NCBI RefSeq assembly: GCF_905171765.1
Contig: NC_053390.1
Span: 302,568,622-302,632,621, forward strand
From: Bufo bufo
Taxonomy: Eukaryota; Chordata; Amphibia; Anura; Bufonidae
Length of the DNA: 64,000 nt
Direction: 5' to 3'
The notes beneath the pieces are model-generated. The model had not been told where the DNA came from and did not search any database. It saw nothing but the letters and a program-made list of their open reading frames with translations. Below, piece by piece: positions 21,489-32,559 of the stretch (position 1 is the first letter of the stretch; each line of letters begins with the position of its first letter). The translations under genes and the position numbers were made by a program.

Positions 21489-21572
21489 TATATTTATATT
21501 ATTGTATTTATTGTTTTATATTTATCCAAAGTTAAGACCTTGTGTTTTTACTTTATTTTATTATTTATTTAA

Positions 21573-22521
21573 TTTTTTTGGTTAGTTATAATCCCTATAC
21601 TGCAATTTTTTCATACATACTGTAATTAATCATTTCGGTTCAGTAGATTATGTTAAAAACGTATTTTTAAAATATGCAAATTACCTTGCTACCAGCAAGT
21701 GGGGCCTACTTGCTGGTAGCAGCCGCATCCTCCTATCCTAAAGACGCCCCCTCTGCATGTTAATTGACAGGGCCAACGGACGGGATCGTCCTCTGGCTGG
21801 TCCTGTCTGCTATCAAGATCTCGCGCCTGCGCCGTAACGGTATTCAGTCGGCGCAGGCGCACTGAGAGGAGGACGCTCGCTCGGCCGCTCCATCCTCAAT
21901 GCGCCTGCGCCGATGACGTCATCAAGTACACCCGGAAGAGATTTATTATTAATAATCGTTGGTGGTATAGTGTTAATAACTGTCATTTTTATAAAATTAT
22001 TTATTCCCATTTCGTTGGTGGTTTTTGTTGCAGCATGCTTATTACGTACATACTTACCTGATTCGAGCATCCAGCGACGTCACCAGACTCTCCGCCTCCT
22101 TCCAGGGATGCCGGCGTCTTCCCTTCCGGGTGTACTTGATGACGTCATCGGCGCAGGCTCATTGAGAATGGAGCGGCCGAGCGAGCGTCCTCCTCTCAGT
22201 GCACCTGCGCCGACTGAATACCGTTACGGCGCAGGCGCGAGATCTTGATAGCAGACAGGACCAGCCAGAGGACGATCCCGTCCGTTGGCCCTGTCAATCA
22301 ACATGCGGAGGGGGTGTCTTTAGGATAGGAGGATGCGGCTGCTACCAGCAAGTAGCCGCCCTACTTGCTGGTAGCAAGGTAATTTGCATAAAATATGTTT
22401 TTAACATAATTTACTGAACCGAAATTATTAATTACAGTATGTATGAAAAAATCGCAGTATAGGGATTATAACTAACAAAAAAAAAAAAAAAAAAAACTGT
22501 TTATGGGGTGACAGAAGCCCT
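21573..22521. mobile_element. Foldback MITE with long GC-rich arms
   Basis: Arms at about 21590-21945 and 22128-22510 are inverted copies with a loop of about 185 bp between them. The right end reads GGTGACAGAAGCCC followed by TTAA (22522-22525); a TTAA is also at 21569-21572, but the left outermost bases are lost. Each arm contains GCGCCTGCGCCG/CGGCGCAGGCGCA and TGACGTCATC, resembling NRF-1 and CRE-type vertebrate promoter sites. A shorter relative lies at 35570-36092. Short frames on both strands (for example 21813-22070 and 21913-22248) are mirror images caused by the palindrome. Confidence 0.75.
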
Positions 22522-22525
22522 TTAA

Positions 22526-23563
22526 GGGAATAGGAATCCTGTTGCCATGCATGCAAATAATTAGTAATTTCCAAATGTAGTTGTTACTTTGGACCTTCAT
22601 TGCATCAGAGCTTAGACCCTCTGCAGGTTCATCTAATATGCTGGTGGGCCAGTCCAACCTTATTCATATGAAACAGATTAAGAGAGACTGGTGAAACGTC
22701 TTGCCATGCTCTGCCAACAATGACTAATTCAGATCTTTCTGTAAAAATCAGCAAACTCCTAAAAACTTTCAGCAACACAAGCAGAGGATTCCTAGATATT
22801 TCGGCATAAGTCAGAATTAAAGGCCTTTTCTCATCTGGACATCCCCAGTCTATTTGCTCTATATGCCCGGCTCCAGGCCCCCCTTCCCATGAGCCTGTGA
22901 AGCATAACTTCTGCTATTTCAGACTGAATGCAGTCATGTACAATATGGTTACCCATGCATTTGACTGAGCACCATGTAATAGTACATTTTTCTTGCAGCA
23001 GCTGACTGGTATAGGCAAGCTGGACCCATGCATTTTTATTCTAAGAAGAGTCAATATGGGAAAAAGTATATATCATCTATCAAATAAATCATAATGGATC
23101 ATAACATCATATGCACCATGTATCTTTTAAAAACAGAGGCCCAAACCACAGAGAACCTTAGCTAAAGAAAGGAGGTGGCCTGCCTATAAATCAGTATTAA
23201 ATGAGAAAGATTAGCTGTATAAATATGTATTGTCTTTCCACATGTTCTGACATTATAAATCCTGCAGTCAATATGAAGATGACTATCTATGTTGTTGGGA
23301 ATCCAGAAGAAAAGTACGGTAAATTTTGAAATTCTATAATATGAGAGAAGGTTTAGACTGGGTCTCAGCTCTTTATGACGTACTGTTCCTGAGATATTCC
23401 CAAAAAATGACCTGCATTAGCCAATAAAAGACTGCAAGCCTTTCACCTAAATCCAAATTGCCATTTACACGATCACATGTCCCTTATTAGCCAATAGAAG
23501 CTTGTAGGTCCTACTCCAGGTTACCATAACAAATGATCACAGGTTTTAGCAGTTTGCAGGTTC
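22526..23563. other. Unassigned sequence without gene or repeat structure
   Basis: About 1 kb of moderately AT-rich sequence with no coherent frame, terminal repeat, tandem array or splice-like exon that I can defend. It is the longest stretch here that might be unique host DNA. Confidence 0.3.
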
Positions 23564-23589
23564 TTAAATGACGTATGACGGCACAACTA

Positions 23590-24345
23590 CACTGCTACAT
23601 GCATGGGGGGAAGGGGCCACTATTAAACGGACGGTTGCTGTGGAGTTCACTATTAAAGGGGCAGGCACTGTGGAGGTCACTGTTAAAAAGGTGGTCAATG
23701 TTAAAGGGGCAGGTACTGTGGAGGTCACTGTTAAAAGAGCGGTCACTATTGAAGGGACGGGCAGTGTGGAGGTCACTGTTAAAAGGGCGTGCACTGTGGA
23801 GGTCACTGTTAAAGGGGCAGTCACTGTTAAAGGGGCGGGCATTTTGGAGGTCACTGTGGAGGTTAATGTTAAAGGGGCGGACACTGTGGAGGTCACTATT
23901 AAAGGACCGGGCACTGTGGAGGTCACTGTTAAAGGGGCAGGCTCTGTGGAGGTCACTGTTAAAGGGGCGGGCACTGTGGAAGTCACTGTTAAAGGGGTGG
24001 GCACTGTGGATATCACTGTTAAAGGGGCTGCCATTATCAAGGTCACTGTTAAAGGGGAGGGGACTGTGGAGGTCATTGTTAAAGGGACAGGCACATTGGA
24101 GGTCACTGTTAAAGATACGGGCACTGTGGAGGTAATTGTTAAAGGGGCACACACTGTGGAGGTCACTGTTAAAGGGGCAGGCACTGTGGAGTTCACTGTT
24201 AAAGGGGCAGGCACTGCAGAGGTCACTGTTAAATGGGAGGGCACTGTGGAAGTCACTGTTAAAGGGGCGGGTACTGTGGAAGTCACTGTTAAAGGGGCGG
24301 GTACTTGGGAAGTCACTGTTAAAGAAGTGGGTACTGTGGAGAGAA
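23590..24345. repeat. 30-bp minisatellite (about 24 units)
   Basis: The unit GTCACTGTTAAAGGGGC plus AGGCACTGTGGAG is repeated with point changes and one or two shorter units. Because 30 is divisible by three, frames stay open on both strands (a 273-aa plus frame of VEVTVKGAGT units and a 250-aa minus frame of PLTVTSTVPA units). These are consequences of the array, not evidence of a gene. Confidence 0.9.
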
Positions 24346-24359
24346 GTGGGCTAGTTCTG

Positions 24360-24806
24360 CTTCCTGCAGGAAGGGTGGGGACCAGTTAGTTCCAGTCTAG
24401 TTTACCCCCTGCTAGGAGAAGGGTGTGCAGGGGCACGTCTTTGCTGGACATGCCCATGCCAGCCAGAACACCTTAAGCTCTGCTGGCCATGGAGGCCAAA
24501 GCTTGAAGTCTCAGGAGCCAGGAGGAAAGTTCCCTGGCATAACCTAGAGTCAGACTACAGAGAGAAAGTGCAGCATTAAGAAGAAAGCAAAGATAGTATT
24601 TAAGCTTGTCAGTACAGCAGAGTCAAAGAGAAAAAGAGCAGAGTTGAGTTTGCCTGCGAGTTATATGCTAAAGCCTGCTGGAACCAAGACAAAGCCTGCA
24701 AACAGTTTTGGAAAACCGTTTATCCAAGTAAAGCTGCCGTTAACTTGATCTCCAGGTCTGAACTCAATTATTTTTAATCCCTCCAGTATTCCCCCTTTTT
24801 ATTGCT
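24360..24806. other. Unassigned sequence between minisatellite and LTR fragment
   Basis: No motif identified. The purine-rich stretch 24540-24700 has no coding frame. Confidence 0.25.
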
Positions 24807-25184
24807 TTGGATACCTGTGTACTTACCTGATCCTGTTCCCTGACGATCCTTTGCCTGCTCCTCCTGTACTGCGCATCCTTCCTGGTATATTGACCTCGAC
24901 TTCCACCTGACTATTCTTTGCAGACTCCTTTGGTACTTCTTGACTTCTCCTGACCTTTCTTTGCTTATCCCTCTGTACTGCGTTGTCCTCTTGGTTTTGA
25001 CCCGGTCCGTTCACTATCCGTTATTTGTCTTGTCTGTCCTTCCCGCACGTATCCTAAGTTAGGGACTTCCGTCCAGTTGTCCCCTGTCATCAGGACTCGT
25101 GAGGCAAGTAGGCAAGGCCAGGGGTGAGGGTGGAGCGCAGTGGTCACTATCCTCCCCCCTGTGTGTGTTTACGTGACCGTTACA
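24807..25184 (+). repeat. Truncated second copy of the 3' part of the 15040-21338 LTR
   Basis: Matches 20935-21338 from TTGGATACCTGTGTACTTAC to the terminal ...TTACA, with one internal deletion of about 25 bp and point changes. It ends directly against L1 coding sequence at 25185. Confidence 0.8.
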
Positions 25185-25606
25185 CAGAGTTTGTCAGTTC
25201 TATGGTGAAATATGTTCAGCATACAGTTACCAATACTGGCTATATAATAGAGTCTATAAAAGAGTGAAATTGGGCAATCCAACTCCCCCTTGTAATATGT
25301 GTGTAGTATGAACCTCATGTCTCAGTCTAGGCCTACAACCCTTCCACAAAAACTTAGAGGTCAGTCATTTTAATTTAATCAGAAATTACCTAGGGCAAGG
25401 GGTAGTGTTTGGAAAAGACAAAGAAGCTTAGGAAGTGTATCCATTTTAAGAATATTCACCATTCCATACCATGAAAGAGGCAACTGATCCCACTTATGGA
25501 GGTCTGACTCAAGTCCTGAGAATATAGGTTTATAGTTGAGCAGAAAAGCTTTGGATGGATCAGCAGGCAAATGAATACCCAAGTATTTAACAGAGTTAAG
25601 CTCCAT
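25185..25606 (-). pseudogene. L1 ORF2 carboxy-terminal region
   Basis: The 75-aa frame 25606-25379 contains VKYLGIHLPADPS, LHKWDQLPLSWYGMVNILKM and LPKLLCLFQTLPL, the post-RT region conserved in vertebrate L1 ORF2. Past a stop the frame continues with KFLWKGCRPRLRHEV, also typical. It was joined to the RT part before the Tc1 insertions. Confidence 0.85.
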
Positions 25607-25671
25607 TCACACGTCTGCAATTCCGTTCCGCATTTTGTGGAACAGAATTGCGGACCCATTCATTTCTATTC

Positions 25672-27212
25672 AGTTAAATATATCATATAAGAGACACAGA
25701 CAGTGATATTTGAGAAGTGAAATGAAGTTTATTGGATTTACAGAAAGTGTGCTATAATTGTTGAAACAAAATTAGGCAGGTGCATAAATTTGGGCACCAC
25801 AAAAAAATAAATGAAATCAATATTTAGTAGATCCTCCTTTTGCAGAAATTACAGCCTCTAAACGCTTTCTGTAGGTTCCAATGAGAGTCTGGATTCTGGT
25901 TGAAGGTATTTTGGACCATTCCTCTTTACAAAACATCTTTAGTTCATTCAGGTTTGATGGTTTCTGAGCATGGACAGCTCTCTTTAAGTCACACCACAGA
26001 TTTTCAATTATATTCAGGTCTGGGGACTGAGATGGCCATTCCAGAACGTTGTACTTGTTCCTCTGCATTAGTGGATTTTGAGCAGTGTTTAGGGTCGTCT
26101 TGTTGAAAGATTCAGCCCCGGCGCAGCTTCAGCTTTGTCACTGATTCCTGGACATTGGTCTCCAGAATCTGCTGATACTGAGTGGAATCCATGCGTCCCT
26201 CAACTTTGATAAGATTCCCATTCCCTGCACTGGCCACACAGCCCCACAACATGATGGAACCACCACCATATTTTACTGTAGGTAGCAGGTGTTTTTCTTG
26301 GAATGCTGTGTTCTTTTTCCTCAATGCATAACGCCCCTTGTTATGGCCAAATAACTCAATTTTAGTTTCATCAATCCACAGCACCTTATTCCAAAATGAA
26401 GCTGGCTTGTCCAAATGTGCTTTAGCCCACCTCAAGCGGCACTGTTTGTGCTGTGGGCTGAGAAAAGGCTTCCTCTGCATCACTCTCGCATACAGCATCT
26501 CCTTGTGTAAAGTGCGCCGAATGGTTGAACGATGCACAGTGACTCCATCTGCAGCAAGATTATGTTGTCGGTCTTTGGTGCTGGTCTGTGGGTTGACTCT
26601 GACTGTCCATTCGTCGCTTCTGTCTATCCGAGATTTTTCTTGGTCTGCCACTTCAAGCCTTAACTTGAACTGAGCCTGTGGTCTTCCATTTCCTCAATAT
26701 GTTCCTAACTGTGGAAACAGACAGCTGAAATCTCTGAGACAGCTTTCTGTATCCTTCCCCTAAACCATGATGGTGAACAATCTTTGTCTTCAGGTCATTT
26801 GAGAGTTGTTTTGAGACCCCCATGTTGCTACTCTTCAGAGAAAATTAAAAGAGGAGGGAAACTTACAAATGACCCCCTTAAATACTCTTTCTCATAATTG
26901 GATTCACCTGTGTATGTAGGTCAGGGGTCACTGAGCTTACCAAGCCAATTTGAGTTCCAATAATTAGTTCTAAAGGTTTTGGAATCAATAAAATGACAAC
27001 AGCGCCCAAATTTATGCACCTGCCTAATTTTGTTTAAACAATTATAGCACACTTTCTGTAAATCCAATAAACTTCATTTCACTTCTCAAATATCACTGTG
27101 TGTGTCTCCTATATGATATATTTAACTGAGATTTTTTTATCGTAACAACCAAAAATTTATACAGGAAAATCATGACGATTAAAAAGGTTGCCCAAACTTT
27201 CGCATCCCACTG
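25672..27212 (-). mobile_element. Tc1-like element with long inverted repeats, left end truncated
   Basis: The right end is CACTG at 27208-27212 followed by TA. The block TTAAATATATCATATA...ATTATAGCACACTTTC occurs inverted at both sides (25674-25765 and 27035-27123), so the inverted repeats were over 150 bp. About 85 bp is missing from the left terminus, where a fragment of another MITE (25608-25671, CTCCATTCACACGTCTGC) adjoins. Confidence 0.8.
25817..26823 (-). pseudogene. Tc1-like transposase, frameshifted
   Basis: The amino terminus starts at 26823 (MGVSKQLSNDLKTKIVHHHG, then LSVSTVRNILRKW, the paired HTH). A frameshift near 26655 leads to the 179-aa frame with LWIDETKIELFG (first Asp) and YGGGSIMLWGC. 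Another break near 26112 leads to FQQDDPKHCSKS, where the usual QDNDPKH has lost one codon. A third frame, 26068-25817, carries EWPSQSPDLNIIENLW with the catalytic Glu. At least three lesions make it inactive. It belongs to a lineage distinct from the 7472-9034 element. Confidence 0.88.
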
Positions 27213-27216
27213 TATA

Positions 27217-28150
27217 CAGTACAGACCAAAAGTTTGGACACACCTTCTCATTCAAAGAGTTTTCTTTATTTTCATGACTATGAAAATTGTAGATTCACAC
27301 TGAAGGCATCAAAACTATGAATTAACACATGTGGAATTATATACATAACAAACAAGTGTGAAACAAATTAAAATATGTCATATTCTAGGTTATTCAAAGT
27401 AGCCACCTTTTGCTTTGATTACTGCTTTGCACACTCTTGGAATTCTCTTGATGAGCTTCAAGAGGTAGTCCCCTGAAATAGGTTTTCACTTCACAGGTGT
27501 GCCCTGTCAGGTTTAATAAGTGGGATTTCTTGCCTTATAAATGGGGTTGGGACCATCAGTTGTGTTTAGGAGAAGTCAGGTGGATACACAGCTGATAGTC
27601 CTACTGAATAGACTGTTAGAATTTGTATTATGGCAAGAAAAAAGCAGCTAAGTAAAGAAAAACGAGTGGCCATCATTACTTTAAGAAATGAAGGTCAGTC
27701 AGCCGAAAAATTGGGAAAACTTTGGAAGTAAGGGCTATTTAACCATGAAGGAGAGTGATGGGGTGCTGCGGCAGATGACCTGGCCTCCACAGTCACTGGA
27801 CCTGAACCCAATCGAGATGGTTTGGGGTGAGCTGGACCGCAGAGTGAAGGCAAAAGGGTTAACAAGTGCTAAGCATCTCTGGGAACTCCTTCAAGACTGT
27901 TGGAAGACCATTTCAGGGGACTACCTCTTGAAGCTCATCAAGAGAATGCCAAGAGTGTGCAAAGCAGTAATCAAAGCAAAAGATGGCTACTTTGAAGAAC
28001 CTAGAATATGACATTTTCAGTTGTTTCACACTTGTTTGTTATGTATATAATTCCACATGTGTTAATTCATAGTTTTGATGCCTTCATAGTCATGAAAATA
28101 AAGAAAACTCTTTGAATGAGAAGGTGTGTCCAAACTTTTGGTCTGTACTG
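27217..28150 (+). mobile_element. Internally deleted Tc1-like element (934 bp)
   Basis: Perfect-looking inverted ends CAGTACAGACCAAAAGTTTG / inverse are flanked by TA (27215-27216, 28151-28152). It abuts the previous Tc1 with only the TA dinucleotides between them. Its insertion point lies in L1 ORF2 just after the FADD motif. Confidence 0.9.
27630..28011 (+). pseudogene. Tc1-like transposase deletion derivative (HTH start joined to the DDE end)
   Basis: 27630 onward encodes MARKKQLSKEKRVAIITLRN, the beginning of the DNA-binding domain. It shifts frame near 27700 into KNWENFGSKGYLTMKESDG and then MTWPPQSLDLNPIEMVWGEL with the third catalytic Glu and the normal carboxy terminus. Roughly two thirds of the enzyme, including both catalytic Asp residues, is missing. 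The element can only have moved with a transposase supplied in trans. Confidence 0.85.
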
Positions 28151-28151
28151 T

Positions 28152-29167
28152 ATCTGAAACTCCCTGAGGATAGCCGGTAGACCTATTCTAGGCAAGGGGA
28201 TGAAAAGTAAAAGATCATCAGCAAATAGGGACATTTTATGCACCATCCCACCTCCCTAAATTCCCCGTATAGTAGAGTTATGCCTTATAGCGTTAGCCAG
28301 AGACTCCATCAAAAGAATATACAGGAAAGGGGAAAGGGGACACCCCTGTCTAGTCCCATTCCCTATGGGAAAGGAGGCAGACATGGATCCATTATCTGAG
28401 TTGAGGTGTCAAGGTATAGTGCCATGATCCACTCCTTCATCCTTTGCCCTAACCCCTATTGGCATAAGGTAGCCTCAAGAAATCTCCAGCTTACTCTTTT
28501 AAATGCCTTTTCGGCATCGACTGTCAGAAGGCAAAGTGGTGAATTGGAGAATTTTGCCGCATAGATGAGGGACATAGTCTTAATGGTGTTGTACCTAGCC
28601 TCATGGCCTTGAACAAACCCCAACCTGTGCCAGGTGCATTAAGCCAGGAATTAGCTGTTGAAGTCGAAGGGCTATTATTTTAGCGTATAGTTTAACGTCA
28701 ACGTTAATTAATGAAATAGTTCCGTAATTCCCACAGAAGAAGGAGTCTTTTCTTGGCTTAGGAATCATGGTTATGCGAGCTCCCAAGGACTGGGGCAGGA
28801 AAGGACACTTTTTGGAGATGGTATTGAAAGCCCCGAGGAATAATGGGAAGAGTGAAGACCTAAACAATTTATAGAATATCGGTGTATAACCGTCTGGGCC
28901 TGGACTTTTACCTACTTTCAGATCTTTAATAACTGCCTCCAATTCACCCAGAGAAAAGTTCCCTTCTAAAGTGGCTGAGGTAGGGTATGGTATCCTTGAA
29001 GGACTGTGATGTTCAAGATAATGTATAATGTCTTCCTGTGGCTGGTCATGTGTTCGATTAGGATCACTGTTTATAGAGTAGAGATCAGAATAAAAGGTCG
29101 TGAATTCTTCTAATATGGCCTTAGGGGAGTGGACCAGGCCACCAGATGCAGAATTAAGGACTAACAC
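28152..29167 (-). pseudogene. L1 ORF2 reverse transcriptase
   Basis: The frame 29167-28601 includes VGKSPGPDGYTPIFYKLF and ARITMIPKPRKD (RT fingers), then NYGTISLINVDVKLYAKIIA. After a frameshift come LLTVDAEKAFKRVSW (first catalytic Asp, about 28520) and [14 protein letters not shown] and FADDLLLF (catalytic Asp pair, about 28220). The RT is nearly complete in motifs but frameshifted, with a stop before the FADD. The Tc1 insert at 27217 follows about 50 codons later. Confidence 0.87.
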
Positions 29168-29924
29168 CTAAGTCTGAGGGAGTCTAGGATGGAGTGCTTT
29201 AGCCAACCATTTGCCACATCTATCCCTGTACTCGTAGTATCCCTTGCGTAGCTTTCTAATGCAGTGGTTTTTGGTCAAAAATGGCCTGTATTTGATGTTT
29301 GAGTGAAGAGAGTTCAGCCCTCAGGTACGAGGAGGGAGAGGCTTTATTTAAGGCTTCCGTCCATCCCAATGTCAAGAAAAGATCCCTAAGCTGAGCATTC
29401 TTTTTTAAGCCTGCTGCCATGAGAGATCAAGACCCCTCTTAGGACAAATTTAAGAGCTTCCCATTTCACTGGGGCACTAGATGGGTCCCCTGCATGTATA
29501 GAGGTATATTCCCTGATAGAGGTTTCCAATTCTGCTATGCAGAGCGGATCCTTCAGCAAGTTGTCATTAACACACCAGGTGAAAGAACAAGAGAGCGTAT
29601 TAGAACCACATAGAGCACCCAGTACTGGCGGTTGAGCTTCTTGGAGAAGAGGCTAATAGGGCTTGGGATAGGAATAGGTAGTCTAACAGCCCAAAGCTGT
29701 TATGAGAAGAAGAGTGAAATATGTAATACCTATGCTTACAGTGGAGAAGTCTCCAAAGGTCAAACAACTACATTGAGGTCAATGTCCTTTTGAGAACTTT
29801 CAACGACGAAAGAGATACAGAGGACAGAGGTCTTACCTGAGGAGGAATCTAATAGAGGATCAAGACAAAGACTGAAGTCGCCCCCTAGAATGATGTTGGA
29901 TCCCTCCGCAAACTTTGCCAAGCC

Positions 29925-30167
29925 CTACAGAACTCGATTACCAAAGTGCATCTGGTCCTGGTTTGGGAAGTAAACAGAAGCAATGGTATAGATGACATTG
30001 GCAATATGTACTTTAAGAAATAAGAAACTGCCTCCTGGATCTTTCTCTGAGGCTAAAACATTATACTTGACAGATTTATGAAAATCAATCGATACCCCAA
30101 AGGCTTTACGTTCGGGATGGGGGGAGTGATGCCAGTTAGGGTAGTAGGAAGAATGACCCTTAGGCAT
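29925..30167 (-). pseudogene. L1 ORF2 endonuclease remnant
   Basis: The 80-aa frame MPKGHSSYYPNWHHSPHPER ... KAFGVSIDF ... VIYTIASVYFPNQDQ matches the amino-terminal APE endonuclease region of L1 ORF2 (GVxI and AxVYxPN blocks). The stretch 29168-29924 holds the rest of the endonuclease and linker in broken frames. Confidence 0.7.
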
Positions 30168-30814
30168 AGACGACCCTTGGGTGTAGCCCTAAAATGAGTC
30201 TACTGCACCATGTCCACCATAACTCGTCTCCTGTGTACACGGTATATGATTCGACTCAATTTTCAGGTTTGTTGAGGCCATGAACATTAAAAGAGCAAAA
30301 TGTCAGAGTGGTCATGGTGCCAGAGAGTCATAAAAGAGGAGTAAGAGAACAATGAGCTGCCAGTCCCCAAAAAGGGGACTACAAGGAAAACATGAGAGGG
30401 AGGACAGGCACTTAAAAGACAATACAGTAATCAATATCAAGTAAATCACAATAAAAGCAAATGCCTAATCAACTAAGTGACTACAGTCACTCACGACTAG
30501 AGTCGCGATCCCTAAAAGGGGGGAAAAGAAGCCAATTACGGAGTTGGCCTCCCACACCACCTCACAAAGGGAAGACCCTAGTCCAGCAATAGTATTAACA
30601 ATCAGGCTGCTAAAAAGGAAAAATAAAGAGAACCAATGAACTCCAAACTGAAACTGGAAGGAGAAGTCAGTAGCGAGTCCCAAATGTTGACTTCAGATCG
30701 GGGGACCACTGTAGGTGACCATGGAATCAGGAACTTGAGAAGTCTCTTCAATCCATGCGCAGATTGACATTGATTCCTCATAGCTTTCTGATGTTTTGGT
30801 CCCACTGTCTGCCG

Positions 30815-31179
30815 CTACTCTCTGGGTGCGACTTGGGGAGGAGGATGTTGGTTAGGCCAATCCGGTAGAGACACTGGGGATAAATCAAAAGTGCTCAATA
30901 GTCTTGGGAGGTCCTCAATGGATATGATAACCGCAGATTTCCCATCTTTACGTGCTATGAGTTGAAAAGGGAACCTCCATCTGTACATAATGTTGTGCTC
31001 TCTAAGGACCATGAGAAGTGGTTTCAAAGCTTTCCGTAGAAGGAGAGTTTGTCTGGCTAGGTCCAGAAGAATTAATAAAGGCTTGTCAAAATAGCGTCTT
31101 TCTCTTTAAAGAAATGAATGCTGCAAATAACATCTCAAGGCCTAGTCGGGTCAGAGGGTTTTGGACCCAAGGCTCTGTG
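30815..31179 (-). pseudogene. L1 ORF1 carboxy-terminal domain
   Basis: From 31179 the minus strand reads HRALGPKPSDPTRP, then, past small lesions, LDLARQTLLLRKALKPL and the frame from 31027: LREHNIMYRWRFPFQL and EDLPRLLSTFDL. These are the conserved RNA-binding blocks of vertebrate L1 ORF1 proteins. Confidence 0.78.
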
Positions 31180-32276
31180 CAGGGGCGTAACTAGAAGTGA
31201 CTGGGCCCCACAGCAAATATTTGTAAGGGGCCCCCCCAGCGCGCTTCGCACCTCTCTCCTCTTGTATAAACCCCACTCCTTTGGCACAGTGTAGCGGTAT
31301 ACTGTTTATTGTGGGGCACAGTGTAGCGGTATACTGTATATTGTGTGGCACAGTGTAGGCTATATGTGTATAACATAAACATATTTCATATGAAAACTTA
31401 CAATTACTTGGCTTGGCCCTTGGGGATCTCGAACGCCACTTCAACACTTTGGCCGGGGGCTCGGCCGGGGGCTCGTCGGAGCTGATGTTGTGCTTTATCC
31501 TAATGAGAAAGATTTCATAATAAGGATTTGGAGAAGGGGCAGAGGGATAGCAGAGCGGGGAGAGGCTGGTGCTGCTACTAGGGGGTCATACCATGGGGGA
31601 GTAATAAAGCCCACCATAATGCCCCCCCCAGTAGAAATTATTCTCCTTGTAATGTGACAGTGCAAAAATACCCCCTTGTAATGCCCCCAGTTGAGCTAAT
31701 GTCCCCATAGTGCCCCCATAATGTCCCAGTATAAAGTACCCCTATATAGTGCCCCCATTAAATTCCCCCATAGTGCTCCTCTCCCCCCTTCCTGCTAGTG
31801 CCCCCATAATGTACCAGTATAAAATGCCCCATATATAGTGCCCCAGTAGATGCCCCTCGGTGTCCGGCCTCTGATAGGCTGCCAGCCTAGTGTCCCCCAT
31901 AATGCCCCCCAATAATGTGCCAGTAAGTGTCCCCATAGATGCCCCCCCATCATGTGCCAGTTTCAAGTGCCTCTCACCTCTCCCCCACATGTCCCAGTAT
32001 CATAGTGCCATCTCCACCCCCCATGTGCCAGTATCAAGTGCCTCTCTCCTTCCCACCCCCCATGTGCCAGTATCATAGTGCCAAACCCCCCATGTGCCAG
32101 TATCAAGTGCCTCTCTCCTTCCCACCCCCCATGTGCCAGTATCATAGTGCCAAACCCACCCATGTGCCAGTATCAAGTGCCAACTCCCCCCCACGTGCCA
32201 GTATCTTCTTCCCACGGTCGCCAGGTAGAGAGGACCTCTGTGGGCAATGACCTTGCGATTTGTGGGGCCATAGGCC
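31180..32276. mobile_element. hAT-like non-autonomous element inside L1 ORF1
   Basis: The left end is CAGGGGCGTAACTAGAAG with the GGGCCCC block common to such elements. The right end is degenerate (GGCCCCAC only). Candidate target duplications are GCTCTGTG (31172-31179) and ACTCTGTG (32277-32284), 7 of 8. The interior contains degenerate tandem units CCCCATAATGTGCCAGTAT (31600-32210) that keep short frames open on both strands. Confidence 0.5.
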
Positions 32277-32319
32277 ACTCTGTGGAAGAACGGGCACTTG
32301 CTGCTGAACGCTCATCCAG

Positions 32320-32538
32320 CTAACGGGCTGTCAATAGGGGCAAGTAGGTCCTCTGTAAAGGCGGGTGAATGGCGCTTTGTGTCGCAGCTGGCGTACAGGC
32401 CCGTATGTTTGCAGAATTCATCTTGGAGATCGCTTCACACGCTGGCTGAGGGGAGGGTGCTGAGAAAAATTCCTCTATGGAGCCGGATTCGGGTTCTGGA
32501 TCCATTCCAGATGTTGTTCTGTTCTTTTGCTGAGCCAT
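32320..32538 (-). pseudogene. Possible L1 ORF1 amino terminus
   Basis: A 72-aa minus-strand frame beginning MAQQKNRTTSGMDPEPESGS lies upstream of the ORF1 fragment on the same strand. The segment between the two (coiled coil and RRM) is missing. The call is positional. Confidence 0.3.
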
Positions 32539-32559
32539 TTTCTCAGTTTGGAGTATGAG

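Noticed and set aside
22526..23563. Possible host exon in the only repeat-poor kilobase
   Set aside because: No frame of useful length with flanking splice signals and no recognisable protein motif.
23564..24389. Long repeat-protein ORFs on both strands
   Set aside because: They follow from a 30-bp tandem array whose period is divisible by three; no start context, domain or flanking exon supports a gene.
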